Shown here piece after piece: positions 1 to 8,624 of a stretch of 64,000 bases of DNA. A model generated the notes under the pieces. The model searched no databases. It was given only the letters and a program-made list of their open reading frames with translations, and was not told the origin of the DNA. Within the stretch, counting starts at the first letter, position 1. Every line of letters starts with the position of its first letter. Both the position numbers and the translations under genes were made by a program. The stretch is from Sinorhizobium terangae (lineage in GTDB: Bacteria; Pseudomonadota; Alphaproteobacteria; Rhizobiales; Rhizobiaceae). The stretch lies in assembly GCF_029714365.1 (NCBI RefSeq), contig NZ_CP121660.1, positions 186,001 to 250,000 of the forward strand, read 5' to 3'.

Positions 1-802
1 CGACGCTCCCGCCGCGCTCCCTGGCAATCTCCTCGAGGACATCGACGATGTTCCACAGGCGCTCCTGATCGCGGATCGGCGGTTCCGTCCAGCCGGCCGC
101 CTGCCGCGAATCCGCCGGCGTCTTGTCGCGGCCGAAGGCGCCGGAGAGCAGGCCGGCGGCGAGCGGGCTCCAGACCATCACACCGAGGCCTTGATCGACG
201 GAGATCGGCAACAGTTCGTATTCCGCTTCGCGCGCCTCGAGCGTGTAATGGATCTGCTGCGTGACGAAGCGCGGCAGATTTTTCGAGTCCGCGACGCCGA
301 GCGCTTTCATGATGTGCCAGCCCGAATAGTTGGAGCAGCCGATGTATCGGATCTTGCCCTGCCGCATCAGCATATCGAGGGCGGAGAGCATCTCCTCGAC
401 CGGCGTCAGGCCATCCCATTCGTGCATGAAGTAGACGTCGATATGATCGGTCCTGAGGCGCTTGAGGCTCTTCTCGCATTCGCGGATGAGGTGATAGCGG
501 GAAACGCCCTCGTCGTTCGGACCATCGCCGATCCGCATGCGTGCCTTTGAGGAGATCAGCACGCGGTCTCGTTTGCCCTCGAGTGCCTCGCCAAGGATTT
601 CCTCCGAGCGACCGAGTGAATACATGTTGGCGGTGTCGAAGAGGTTCACGCCGCCATCGATGCAGACGTCAATGAGCCGCCGGGCGTCCTTCACGTCCTG
701 GTTTGCGACCTTCGCGAAGGCGCCGACGCCGCCGAAGGAGAAGGTTCCCATGGTGATGGCCGAGACCTTGAGGCCGGACCGGCCGAGTGTCCTGTATTCC
801 AT
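1..802 (-). CDS. Aldo/keto reductase, 3' end cut by window edge
   Basis: The frame starts MEYRTLGRSGLKVSAITMG, the usual N-terminus of aldo/keto reductases (NAD(P)H-linked carbonyl/alcohol interconversion, TIM barrel). The catalytic tetrad can be read: Asp in LFDTANMY, the Tyr of the same motif, Lys in ISSKARM and His in VYFMHEWD. About 267 codons are visible; the C-terminus lies beyond base 1. It is the last visible gene of a leftward run, LacI regulator then racemase-like gene then this one, with a 46-base gap to the gene before it. It probably reduces or oxidises an intermediate of the sugar or polyol imported by the divergent ABC system. The family is certain; the substrate is unknown. 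Confidence 0.9.
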   Translation of the reverse strand, partial: MEYRTLGRSGLKVSAITMGTFSFGGVGAFAKVANQDVKDARRLIDVCIDGGVNLFDTANMYSLGRSEEILGEALEGKRDRVLISSKARMRIGDGPNDEGVSRYHLIRECEKSLKRLRTDHIDVYFMHEWDGLTPVEEMLSALDMLMRQGKIRYIGCSNYSGWHIMKALGVADSKNLPRFVTQQIHYTLEAREAEYELLPISVDQGLGVMVWSPLAAGLLSGAFGRDKTPADSRQAAGWTEPPIRDQERLWNIVDVLEEIARERGGSV

Positions 803-848
803 TGTTCACTCCCATCAATGAACGCAAGGGCGAGGACGCCGCGCGTCC

Positions 849-1508
849 TCAGAACGATTTCAATTGTCTGGCGATATGGGCCATGCCGAGTTCCGGGCTG
901 GTCAGGAACGGTACGGGTGTTTCATCGCCGCGGTCGGCAAGTGCCGCGGCCATCGATGCCTGGGCAAGCACGACAAGATCGACGGATTCCACCAGCGACC
1001 GGTAGCCCTCCATCACCCGCTGGTCGTGCGCCTCGCGATCGCCGGCGGCGAGCCGCTCGAAGGCGCCGTCGCACAGCATCGGCACGACCGTGCAGTCCTT
1101 CCCGGCGGCGTCGGCGCAGTGCTGCAATAGCGCACTTGTCGGGGCGAGAGTTGTCGACAGCGTCGCCAGCACGCCGATCCGCCGGGCGCGTTCCACCGCC
1201 GCCTCGGCCATCCCCCGGTCGATGCGGAAGAGCGGCACGGACGAGAGCGACTGAATAAGGTCGACCGCGCCGCCAAGCGTCGAGCATGTGACGACGATTG
1301 CGTCCGCACCGGCGTCGGCAGCGGAGAAGACGTAACTGCCGAGCCGCTGCATCGTCTTCTGCGAAAGCACGCCCTCACGCACAGTGTTGGCGAGCAGGCT
1401 CTCATCGACGATGTTGTAGCTCGTCCAGTCGGGTAGGGACCGCGTAACAAGCGGCCGAAACCTGGCCACGAGATCGGGCACCGTGTGTATCAGGGCCAGC
1501 GACGGCAT
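849..1508 (-). CDS. Asp/Glu racemase-superfamily protein with one catalytic cysteine
   Basis: 219 aa, the usual length of the Asp/Glu/hydantoin racemase superfamily. The N-terminal cysteine motif IVVTCSTLGG is present (Cys75). The second half-site, which in true two-base racemases carries another Cys, reads VVLAQASMA, so the second Cys is missing. Single-Cys members of the fold include arylmalonate decarboxylase-like enzymes, so racemisation should not be assumed. A strong ribosome site (GGGAGGAA) precedes the start. It lies between the LacI regulator and the aldo/keto reductase in one leftward transcription unit, so a role in the same sugar or polyol pathway is likely but unproven. Confidence 0.8.
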   Translation of the reverse strand: MPSLALIHTVPDLVARFRPLVTRSLPDWTSYNIVDESLLANTVREGVLSQKTMQRLGSYVFSAADAGADAIVVTCSTLGGAVDLIQSLSSVPLFRIDRGMAEAAVERARRIGVLATLSTTLAPTSALLQHCADAAGKDCTVVPMLCDGAFERLAAGDREAHDQRVMEGYRSLVESVDLVVLAQASMAAALADRGDETPVPFLTSPELGMAHIARQLKSF

Positions 1509-1551
1509 CGCGAGTTCCTCCCATGGCAGGCTGAAAAGCTAGCTTGGCGTC

Positions 1552-2643
1552 TTAATCTGCAGGCAGCTTCGCGGTCGCGGTCTTGCCCGACCGCCGGCCT
1601 GTCGGCTGGGTTTCTGCGCGCGAGTCGCTGGCGCGCACGACAAGGTCTGCGCCCACCAGGATTTTCACCGACGGTTGAGGCTCGGAAGCATTGATCAGGT
1701 CGTCCAGAACGGTCACTGCCAGGTAGCCGATCTTGCGCTTGGAAACTTCGATGGTTGTCAACGACGGTTCCATGGTTGCGCTCTGCGGCAGATTGTCGAA
1801 GCCGATGACGGAGACATCGTCGGGAATGCGGACGCCGAACTCCTTGAGCGCTCGGATGAAGCCATAGGCGATGATGTCGTTGGTGCAGAAATAGCATTCT
1901 GCGAGCTCGATACCGGAGCGTAGCAGCGCGCGCGTATCGGCATAGGCGCCGTCATAGGTCGACTCCACGGAGATGACATCCTCCTCGCGCGGCTTCAGGC
2001 CGAGGCGCGCCATGTTCTTGAAGAAGGCGTCCCGCCGCAGCCGGAAGTTCGTGGTATCGACATGGCTCGCCACGAAGCCAATGCGCTTGAAACCCTGCCG
2101 CTGGAAACGCGACAGCACCTTGTAAACGGCGTCCTCATTGTTCATGTCGACGAAATTGGCGTCGATCACGTCGTAGAAGGTATCGATGAAGACCGTCGGC
2201 AGCCCCAGGCCCTGTATCAGGCGTATGTCGGCCTCGGTCAACTCGGTGCCGAGCGCAATGACGCCGCTGATCGGGGCTCCGGCCAAGGATTCCGCGACGG
2301 AGCTGATCGGCTGGCCCTCGAAACTGACGACCTCCAGCGTGTAGTTCCGGCGCGTGGCCTCCGCCGACATGCCGTCGATGTAGTCGGAGATGAAGACGCT
2401 GTGATCGCGATTAACCGTATGGCCGTGTTTCGCAATCTTCAGGAACCGTAAAGTTTCCCCGGGCTCGGAGCTGCTTTTGGTGGCGCGCGGTACGTAGTTC
2501 AGGTTGGCGACCGCCTCGAGCACGCGCGCTCGCGTGACGCCGGAAATGTCCCCCTTTCCATTCAGCACGAGGGAAACCGTGGCAGGCGAAACGCCCGCCG
2601 CGTCGGCGATATCCCGGATCGTCAGAGTCTTCTTTTCCTTCAT
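1552..2643 (-). CDS. LacI-family transcriptional regulator of the unknown-sugar locus
   Basis: 363 aa. The N-terminal LacI helix-turn-helix is clear at about residues 8-30 (IRDIADAAGVSPATVSLVLN), followed by a periplasmic-binding-protein-like effector domain ending near residue 340 and a short basic tail. It is divergent from the ribose-type ABC transporter and is the first gene of the leftward run with the racemase-like and aldo/keto reductase genes. Three GTTTAGTAAAC-like sites in the 202-base divergent spacer are its likely operators. By analogy with the family it would repress both directions until an imported sugar or derivative binds. The inducer is not predictable. Confidence 0.92.
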   Translation of the reverse strand: MKEKKTLTIRDIADAAGVSPATVSLVLNGKGDISGVTRARVLEAVANLNYVPRATKSSSEPGETLRFLKIAKHGHTVNRDHSVFISDYIDGMSAEATRRNYTLEVVSFEGQPISSVAESLAGAPISGVIALGTELTEADIRLIQGLGLPTVFIDTFYDVIDANFVDMNNEDAVYKVLSRFQRQGFKRIGFVASHVDTTNFRLRRDAFFKNMARLGLKPREEDVISVESTYDGAYADTRALLRSGIELAECYFCTNDIIAYGFIRALKEFGVRIPDDVSVIGFDNLPQSATMEPSLTTIEVSKRKIGYLAVTVLDDLINASEPQPSVKILVGADLVVRASDSRAETQPTGRRSGKTATAKLPAD

Positions 2644-2689
2644 GCGCGCCTGTCCGGATTCCCTGTTTATGTGCTGCAGAGGCGAAGGC

Positions 2690-2700
2690 GTTTAGTAAAC
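2690..2700. promoter_or_regulatory. Putative LacI-type operator, copy 1
   Basis: GTTTAGTAAAC, an 11-base near-palindrome 46 bases upstream of the LacI-family regulator start. Two further copies stand at 2802-2812 and 2822-2832. The repeat is seen directly; its assignment to the adjacent regulator is inference. Confidence 0.6.
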
Positions 2701-2801
2701 AGATCTCTCACCTGATTTGGAGGCGTAGGACAAAACTCGGGCCTCCGCAACCGAATTTCGTTGAAAATCAGCTTGCAGAAGGTAATCGGCTTTGATAACC
2801 A

Positions 2802-2812
2802 GTTTAGTAAAG
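2802..2812. promoter_or_regulatory. Putative LacI-type operator, copy 2
   Basis: GTTTAGTAAAG, one base different from copy 1. Its start is 20 bases before the start of copy 3, about two helical turns, so both would face the same side of the DNA. This is the spacing expected for cooperative repressor binding in front of the ABC transporter operon. Confidence 0.55.
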
Positions 2813-2821
2813 CTAGCCGTC

Positions 2822-2832
2822 GTTTACTAAAC
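2822..2832. promoter_or_regulatory. Putative LacI-type operator, copy 3
   Basis: GTTTACTAAAC, the reverse complement of copy 1. It ends only 13 bases before the permease start codon and just upstream of the ribosome site GGGAGGAG, so a bound repressor would sit at or just past the transcription start. Confidence 0.6.
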
Positions 2833-2845
2833 ATGGGAGGAGACC

Positions 2846-3877
2846 ATGCAAAAGACTGGTGGGCAGCTGGTCATGCTCGTTGCCATCAATTGCCTGCTGC
2901 TGGTCCTTGGGGCTGTCATATCGGGCGGCACCTTCCTGTCGCTGTTCAATCTCCAGTCGATGGCGAGCCAGTTGCCGGAAATCGGCCTTCTGGCCATTGG
3001 CGTCATGCTCGCCATGTGCGCCGGCAATGGCGGCATCGACCTCTCCGGCATTGCACTTGCGAACCTCTCCGGCGTGCTCTCCGCGGTGATTGTGTCCTCG
3101 TTCCTGTCGAGCGGGGAAAGCGAATTGGCTTTCAGCCTGGCCTTTGTCGGCGGGGCGGTGTCGATTGGGCTTTTTGGTGGCGTGATCAACGGGCTGCTGA
3201 TCTCGAAACTCAACATCACGCCGATCCTTTGCACGCTCGGCACGCAGATGGCGTTCATGGGGCTCGCGGTTGTCGTCTCCGGCGGCAAGGCCGTGATGGT
3301 CGGCAGCCCGGCACTTCTTTCGAGCATCGGCAACGACATGTTGCTGGAAGTGCCGATCAGCTTCCTGATCTTCGTCGTCGTAGCAGGGTTGATCGCGGCC
3401 GCCTTGAAGTTCACGCCCTATGGGCTCTGGCTGATGCTGATGGGCACCAATCCAAAGGCAGCAGTCTATGCCGGCTTTCCGAAGAATGGCGTGTTGGTAG
3501 CGACCTACGCGATCAGCGGCACACTCTCGGGGCTGGCGGGTGCCATCATCGCCGCGCGCAACGTCAACGTTAAGTTCGACTACGGCAGCTCCTACCTGTT
3601 GATCGCGATCCTGATCGCCGTCATGGCCGGCGTGAAGCCCGAAGGCGGCTACGGTCGTGTGATCTGCGTGGTGCTGAGCGCCGTGGCGCTGCAGCTTATG
3701 TCGAGCCTTCTGAACTTCGGCGGTTTGTCCAACTTCGTGCGCGATTTCGCCTGGGGGCTGCTGCTGCTCACCTTCCTTGCCGTCGGTCGTTATGACCTGA
3801 CTGGCTTCCTGTTCCCTGGCAATCGCCAAGCGGTTTCTTTGGCGCCGCGCCCTCACGCGCCGAAGCAAGATAACTGA
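2846..3877 (+). CDS. Sugar ABC transporter permease (RbsC-like), first of two
   Basis: 343 aa, very hydrophobic, with eight to ten predicted membrane segments of the ribose/xylose (RbsC/BPD_transp_2) type. The characteristic GNGGIDLS stretch near residue 57 matches the family signature region. The start is fixed by a GGGAGGAG ribosome site at 2835-2842. It is the first gene of a rightward operon: permease, binding protein, ATPase, second permease, dhaK, dhaL. Two different permeases suggest a heterodimeric channel rather than the homodimer of RbsABC. Substrate unknown, presumably a small sugar or polyol whose ketose form is phosphorylated by DhaK/DhaL. Confidence 0.9.
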   Translation: MQKTGGQLVMLVAINCLLLVLGAVISGGTFLSLFNLQSMASQLPEIGLLAIGVMLAMCAGNGGIDLSGIALANLSGVLSAVIVSSFLSSGESELAFSLAFVGGAVSIGLFGGVINGLLISKLNITPILCTLGTQMAFMGLAVVVSGGKAVMVGSPALLSSIGNDMLLEVPISFLIFVVVAGLIAAALKFTPYGLWLMLMGTNPKAAVYAGFPKNGVLVATYAISGTLSGLAGAIIAARNVNVKFDYGSSYLLIAILIAVMAGVKPEGGYGRVICVVLSAVALQLMSSLLNFGGLSNFVRDFAWGLLLLTFLAVGRYDLTGFLFPGNRQAVSLAPRPHAPKQDN

Positions 3878-3901
3878 GGGAAACTTGTCGTGGAGGAAAA
3901 C

Positions 3902-4912
3902 ATGAAGTCACTTTCGAAGAAGATGCTGGCCGGCACGGCTGTCGCCGCCGCGATGTTCGCCGGTTCCGCAGGCGCCCTCGTCGCGCAGGAAAAGCCGGTC
4001 ATCGCGACCGTCGTGAAGATCAGCGGCATTCCGTGGTTCGACCGGATGAACACGGGCGTCGATGCCTTCGCCGAGGCCAATCCGGATGTGGATGCCAGCC
4101 AGAGCGGCCCGGCCACCGCCGATTCCGCCCAGCAGCTCCAGATCATCCAGGACCTCGTCGCCAAGGGCGTCAATGCGCTTGCCGTCGTTCCGATGGATCC
4201 GGCCGTCCTCGAAGGCACCTTCAAGCGCGCGATGGAGCGCGGCATCGTCGTCGTGACCCATGAAGCCGACAACCAGACGAACACCAACGCGGATGTCGAG
4301 GCGTTCGACAATTCCGACTATGGCGCCGCGCTGAACGAGCGTTTGGCCGAGTGCATGGGCAAGGAAGGCAAGTGGACCACCTTCGTCGGTTCGCTCGGCA
4401 GCCGCACCCACATGCAGTGGGTTGGCGCCGGCGAGGAGAACGCCAAGAAGTATCCGGGCATGGAACTCGTCGATCCCAACAACGAGTCCTTCGACGATGC
4501 GAACGGCACCTATGAAAAGGCCAAGGAGATCCTGCGCAAGCACCCGGATATCAAAGGCTTCCAGACGTCGGCCGGCAATGACGTGCTCGGGGTCGGCCGC
4601 GCGATCGACGAAGCCGGGCTGACCGGCAAGGTGTGCCTGGTCGGTACCGGTCTGCCCAATCCTTCCGCTGACCTGCTCGAGTCTGGCGCGATCACCGCCA
4701 TCGGCTTCTGGGATCCGCAAAAGGCCGGCATGGCGATGAACGCTGTCGCCAAGCTTCTTCTCGAGAAGAAGGAAGTCACGAACGGCATGGATCTCGGCGT
4801 CGAGGGTTACAACAAGGTGACCGTGAAGAAGGGAGCGGGCGAGGGCTTGCTGATCGTCGGCAACGGCATGGTTCTCGCCGACAAGGCCACCTACAAGGAA
4901 CACCTTTTCTAA
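3902..4912 (+). CDS. Periplasmic sugar-binding protein (RbsB/RhaS-like)
   Basis: 336 aa. It has a Sec signal peptide (MKSLSKKMLAGTAVAAAMFA, probable cleavage near LVA/QE), then a type I periplasmic binding fold with IPWFDRMNTGVDAFAEANPD and the hinge-proximal GVNALAVVPMDP typical of rhamnose- and AI-2-type binding proteins. GTG at 3890 is also in frame, but it lies inside the ribosome site GGAGGAAA, so ATG at 3902 is the start. It delivers ligand to the permeases at 2846 and 6558. Ligand identity cannot be read from sequence. Confidence 0.92.
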   Translation: MKSLSKKMLAGTAVAAAMFAGSAGALVAQEKPVIATVVKISGIPWFDRMNTGVDAFAEANPDVDASQSGPATADSAQQLQIIQDLVAKGVNALAVVPMDPAVLEGTFKRAMERGIVVVTHEADNQTNTNADVEAFDNSDYGAALNERLAECMGKEGKWTTFVGSLGSRTHMQWVGAGEENAKKYPGMELVDPNNESFDDANGTYEKAKEILRKHPDIKGFQTSAGNDVLGVGRAIDEAGLTGKVCLVGTGLPNPSADLLESGAITAIGFWDPQKAGMAMNAVAKLLLEKKEVTNGMDLGVEGYNKVTVKKGAGEGLLIVGNGMVLADKATYKEHLF

Positions 4913-4926
4913 TCGCTCTCCCAAGC

Positions 4927-4957
4927 CGGCCGGGGGCTCCAAGTGGTTCCCCGGCCG
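4927..4957 (+). terminator. Stem-loop after the binding-protein gene
   Basis: GGCCGGGG (4928-4935) pairs with CCCCGGCC (4949-4956), plus one flanking C-G pair, around a 13-base loop. There is no T-tract, so it is more likely a 3'-end stabiliser or attenuator that raises binding-protein mRNA above the downstream ATPase than a full terminator. Confidence 0.6.
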
Positions 4958-5007
4958 TTAACCGCCGCGCCCGGCGCGGCCGTTGGCAATTCACGAAGGA
5001 TCGCGAC

Positions 5008-6561
5008 GTGTTGGCAAGAGCAACGAGCGAGCAAGGCTCAGGCCGGTTTCTAGAACTCCGGAACATCCAGAAGTGGTTTGGCGGCGTGCATGCCCTGCGC
5101 GGCATCGACCTCACGCTTCAGCTTGGCGAGGCCTATCACCTCTTGGGCGAGAACGGCTGCGGCAAGAGCACGGTCATCAAGATCATGTCCGGGGCGCTTG
5201 AGCCGAGCGCGGGCGAGATCGTGCTGGACGGCCAGACCTACGCTGCTCTCACGCCGATCCAGTCGCTGGCCGCGGGGATCGAGACCGTCTACCAGGATCT
5301 TTCGCTTCTGCCGAACCTGACCGTCGCGGAGAATGTGGCCCTGAACGAGCAACTCGTCGGCGCCAATGGCCGCCTGGCGCGCCTTTTCGACCGCTCGCGC
5401 CTCAGGCAGACTGCCGAAAAGGCGCTTGCCACCGTCGGCTTGCCGACGGACCGCACGTTTCTCAACACCACCGTTTCCGATCTGCCGCTGGCAGCGCGTC
5501 AGCTCGTGGCGATCGCCCGCGCTATCGCCACCCGCGCCAAGCTGGTGATCATGGACGAGCCGACCACCTCGCTCACGCGGCGCGAGGTCGACAACCTGAT
5601 CCGCGTCGTCGAACGGCTGCGTTCCGAGAACGTCGCGGTGCTGTTTGTCACCCACAAGCTCGACGAGTGCTACCGCATCGGCGGCCATGCGATCGTGTTC
5701 CGCGACGGCCAATGCGTTGCGCAGGGTCCGATCGAAGATTACAGCAAAAAGCAGCTGGCCGAACTGATGACGGGACGCGTCATCGACTCCGAGCGCTACC
5801 GGACGGGCAAATCCGCGGCCACCGAGCTTCTGAAGGTAAGCCGACTGACCGCCCCCGGCGTCGAGGAGGTCAGCTTCGCCGTCCGGCAGGGCGAAATTCT
5901 CGGGATCACAGGACTGGCGGACTCGGGCCGCAATGAACTGGCCATGGCGATCGCCGGCGTTGAATCGGCGGCGGCGGGCACGATCATGCTTGACGGACGC
6001 GACGTCTCCATCCGCCGTCCTGCCGATGCCATTCGGCATGGCATCGGCTATGTCCCCGAGGATCGCCTCGCCGAAGGCCTGTTTCTCGACAAGTCGATCT
6101 TCGAGAACGAGATCGCCTTGATTATCACAAGGCTCAGCAATGCGCTCGGCGTTGTCGACAAGGAAGAGGGCCGCGCGATCGCTGCCCGTCTTTCGGAGGA
6201 AATGCGCCTCAACACCAAAAACCTCGACCTTGCGGTCGGTGCGCTTTCCGGCGGCAACCAGCAGCGCGTCCTGATCGGCCGCTGGCTCAGCATCGCACCG
6301 AAGCTGCTCGTCCTCCATGGCCCGACGGTCGGCGTCGATGTCGGGTCGAAGGACACGATCTATCGCGCCATCCAGTCGCTCGCCGAAGCCGGCATGGGCC
6401 TGATCATCGTCAGCGATGACCTGCCGGAGCTCATCCAGAACGCGGACCGCATCCTGGTCATGAACAACGGACGCGTCGTTGCCGAGTTCGACGCGGAGCA
6501 GGCGAGCGAGGACCAGCTCTACAGGGCAATGCTGACTTCGAAGATGGAGACCGTTCAATGA
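5008..6561 (+). CDS. Sugar ABC transporter ATPase with two nucleotide-binding domains
   Basis: 517 aa, RbsA/XylG type, with two ABC modules in one chain. The first has the Walker A motif GENGCGKST near residue 50, a signature region with unusual sequence (LPLAARQLVAIARA) and Walker B LVIMDEPTTSL. The second has a degenerate Walker A region (ITGLADSGRNELA) and the signature LSGGNQQRVLIGRWL, as is normal for this subfamily. The start is GTG at 5008, behind GAAGGA at 4995-5000. It energises uptake by the permeases at 2846 and 6558 and overlaps the latter by ATGA, indicating translational coupling. Confidence 0.92.
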   Translation: MLARATSEQGSGRFLELRNIQKWFGGVHALRGIDLTLQLGEAYHLLGENGCGKSTVIKIMSGALEPSAGEIVLDGQTYAALTPIQSLAAGIETVYQDLSLLPNLTVAENVALNEQLVGANGRLARLFDRSRLRQTAEKALATVGLPTDRTFLNTTVSDLPLAARQLVAIARAIATRAKLVIMDEPTTSLTRREVDNLIRVVERLRSENVAVLFVTHKLDECYRIGGHAIVFRDGQCVAQGPIEDYSKKQLAELMTGRVIDSERYRTGKSAATELLKVSRLTAPGVEEVSFAVRQGEILGITGLADSGRNELAMAIAGVESAAAGTIMLDGRDVSIRRPADAIRHGIGYVPEDRLAEGLFLDKSIFENEIALIITRLSNALGVVDKEEGRAIAARLSEEMRLNTKNLDLAVGALSGGNQQRVLIGRWLSIAPKLLVLHGPTVGVDVGSKDTIYRAIQSLAEAGMGLIIVSDDLPELIQNADRILVMNNGRVVAEFDAEQASEDQLYRAMLTSKMETVQ

Positions 6562-7592
6562 GTGCTTCACGGATCGAGGAGCTTCAGGAGAGCGCCTCTG
6601 AGACCCGGTCCTTCAGCCTGGGAGACCTGATCCGCAGGCGGCCGGAATCGATCACCTTTGCGCTTCTGGTAGCGATCTGCGTGATCGTTGCGGCAATCAA
6701 TCCCGCTTTCCTTCAGCCTTCGACGCTGATCGACATCGGCCGCGCAAGCGTGGTGATGGGTCTCTTCGCCCTCGGCGTCTTCATCATCCTGGCGGCAGGC
6801 GGCATCGACGTATCGTTCACAGCCATCGCAGCCTTCACCATGTACTCGCTGACGGTGCTGGTGCTGAACCACTTTCCCGCTACGCCGATCGTCGTCATCC
6901 TGCTCGTCCCAATCCTGGGGGGCACGCTTCTCGGTGTGATCAACGGCCTGCTGGTGCACCATCTGAAGGTGCCATCGCTGATCGTGACGATCGGCACGCA
7001 ATATCTCTTTCGCGGTTTCCTGCTCTCCTTCATCGGCACGGTATGGATCATGTCGCTGCCGCCGCAGATGGGCGCGTTCGGTCGCATGCCGCTCTTCCAG
7101 TTCGAATCCGCGAATGGCGCAGTGGTCACGCTCCCCCTCTACTTCCTGGTCCTTCCGATTGCGGCCTTGTTAACGTGGTGGATCCTGAACCGGACCCTGA
7201 TGGGACGCGCGATCTTCGCCGTCGGCGGAAACGCCAACATCGCCAGCCGTCTCGGCTACAACCTGCGCACCGTCCAGATCTTCCTGTTCGGTTATGCCGG
7301 AGCGCTGGCGGGGCTCGCGGGCATCGTCCATGTCTGTGCCAACCGGCAGGCCAATCCGTTCGATCTGGTTGGCACCGAAATCAACGTCATCGCAGCTGTA
7401 GTCCTTGGCGGTGCGCGGATCACCGGCGGCACGGGCACCGTGCTCGGCACGCTTCTCGGCGTGCTTCTGATCGTCGTCATCAACAGCGTGCTCGTGATGG
7501 TTGGAATTCCGAGCACGTGGCAGCGGCTCGTCGTGGGCATTTTTATCCTGCTCGCCGCGGCCTTCTTCGTCACCCGCCAGCGCAAGAAATAA
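6558..7592 (+). CDS. Sugar ABC transporter permease (RbsC-like), second of two
   Basis: 344 aa with multiple membrane helices and the family signature GGIDVSFTAIAAF near residue 77; the C-terminal half has GGARITGGTGTVLGTLLGV, typical of BPD_transp_2 permeases. The start overlaps the ATPase stop (ATGA). The N-terminal 30 residues are cytoplasmic and charged. It probably pairs with the permease at 2846. Confidence 0.92.
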   Translation: MSASRIEELQESASETRSFSLGDLIRRRPESITFALLVAICVIVAAINPAFLQPSTLIDIGRASVVMGLFALGVFIILAAGGIDVSFTAIAAFTMYSLTVLVLNHFPATPIVVILLVPILGGTLLGVINGLLVHHLKVPSLIVTIGTQYLFRGFLLSFIGTVWIMSLPPQMGAFGRMPLFQFESANGAVVTLPLYFLVLPIAALLTWWILNRTLMGRAIFAVGGNANIASRLGYNLRTVQIFLFGYAGALAGLAGIVHVCANRQANPFDLVGTEINVIAAVVLGGARITGGTGTVLGTLLGVLLIVVINSVLVMVGIPSTWQRLVVGIFILLAAAFFVTRQRKK

Positions 7593-7614
7593 GCCCCTAC
7601 CCAGAGAGGAATCC

Positions 7615-8610
7615 ATGAAGAAGTTTCTGAACGACCCGGTCAATTTCGTCGACGAGATGCTGGAGGGCATCTACGGCGCGCACAAGGAGCTGACCTATGT
7701 CGCCGATGACAAGCGCTGCATGGTGACGGCGAAGCCGAAGGCCGGCAAGGTCGGGATCGCGACCGGCGGCGGCTCCGGCCATCTTCCGCTCTTCCTCGGC
7801 TATGTGGGCGATGGCATGCTCGATGGTGCTGCGGTCGGCGGCGTCTTCCAGTCGCCGAGCGCCGAACAGATGTACCAGGTCACCAAGCACATCGACCAGG
7901 GCGCCGGCGTGCTTTACATCTACGGCAATTACAGCGGCGACATCATCAATTTCGACATGGCCGCCGAGCTTGCCGATCTCGACGGCATTCAGGTGAAGCA
8001 GGTGGTCGGCAATGACGACGTGGCCTCTTCGGTCGTTGGCGAGGAGCACAAGCGCCGCGGCGTCGCCGGCATCTTCTTGGTCTACAAGGCGGCCGGCGCG
8101 GCCGCGGCCGAAGGCCTGTCGCTCGAAGAGGTCACCCGAATTGCCGACAAGGCGCGGTCGCGGACCCGGACCATGGGCGTTGCGCTTTCGAGCTGCGTCG
8201 TGCCGGAGATCGGGCATGCCACCTTCTCGATCGGCGAGGACGAGATGGAAATCGGCATGGGCATCCATGGCGAGCCCGGTATCAGCCGCAAGAAGCTGGC
8301 GCCCGCCGACCGCGTCATCGACGAGATGATGGAGCGCATATTCGCCGAACAGGACTACAAGCGGGGCGACGACGTCGCCGTACTTGTCAACGGCCTCGGC
8401 GGCACGCCGATGGAGGAACTCTATATCCTGTTCCGCCGCGTTTCACAGCTTCTCGGCGAGCGTGGGGTCAAGCCAAAGCATGTCTGGGTCGGCGAGTTTG
8501 CCACGTCCATGGAGATGGCGGGCGCCTCGGTTTCGGTGCTGCATCTCGACGAAGAGCTCGACCGCCTCGTCGCGGCGCCCGCCAACACCCCGTTCTTCAA
8601 GCACGTTTGA
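7615..8610 (+). CDS. dhaK: DhaK-type ketose kinase, substrate-binding subunit
   Basis: 331 aa. All three residues known to matter in E. coli DhaK are at the same positions here: His56 in GGGSGH, Asp109 in SGDIINFD and His218 in GIHGEPG, the His that covalently holds the ketose. The family phosphorylates dihydroxyacetone, but members in sugar-ABC loci act on larger ketoses such as erythrulose or apulose. The frame is open upstream into the permease gene, but AGAGAGGA at 7603-7610 and ATG at 7615 fix the start. It pairs with DhaL at 8625. No PTS partner (DhaM) is in the window, so ATP is the likely donor. Confidence 0.92.
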   Translation: MKKFLNDPVNFVDEMLEGIYGAHKELTYVADDKRCMVTAKPKAGKVGIATGGGSGHLPLFLGYVGDGMLDGAAVGGVFQSPSAEQMYQVTKHIDQGAGVLYIYGNYSGDIINFDMAAELADLDGIQVKQVVGNDDVASSVVGEEHKRRGVAGIFLVYKAAGAAAAEGLSLEEVTRIADKARSRTRTMGVALSSCVVPEIGHATFSIGEDEMEIGMGIHGEPGISRKKLAPADRVIDEMMERIFAEQDYKRGDDVAVLVNGLGGTPMEELYILFRRVSQLLGERGVKPKHVWVGEFATSMEMAGASVSVLHLDEELDRLVAAPANTPFFKHV

Positions 8611-8624
8611 TCCTGAGGTCACAA

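Noticed and set aside
5050..6570. 506-codon minus-strand frame opposite the sugar ATPase
   Set aside because: Antisense shadow without motifs.
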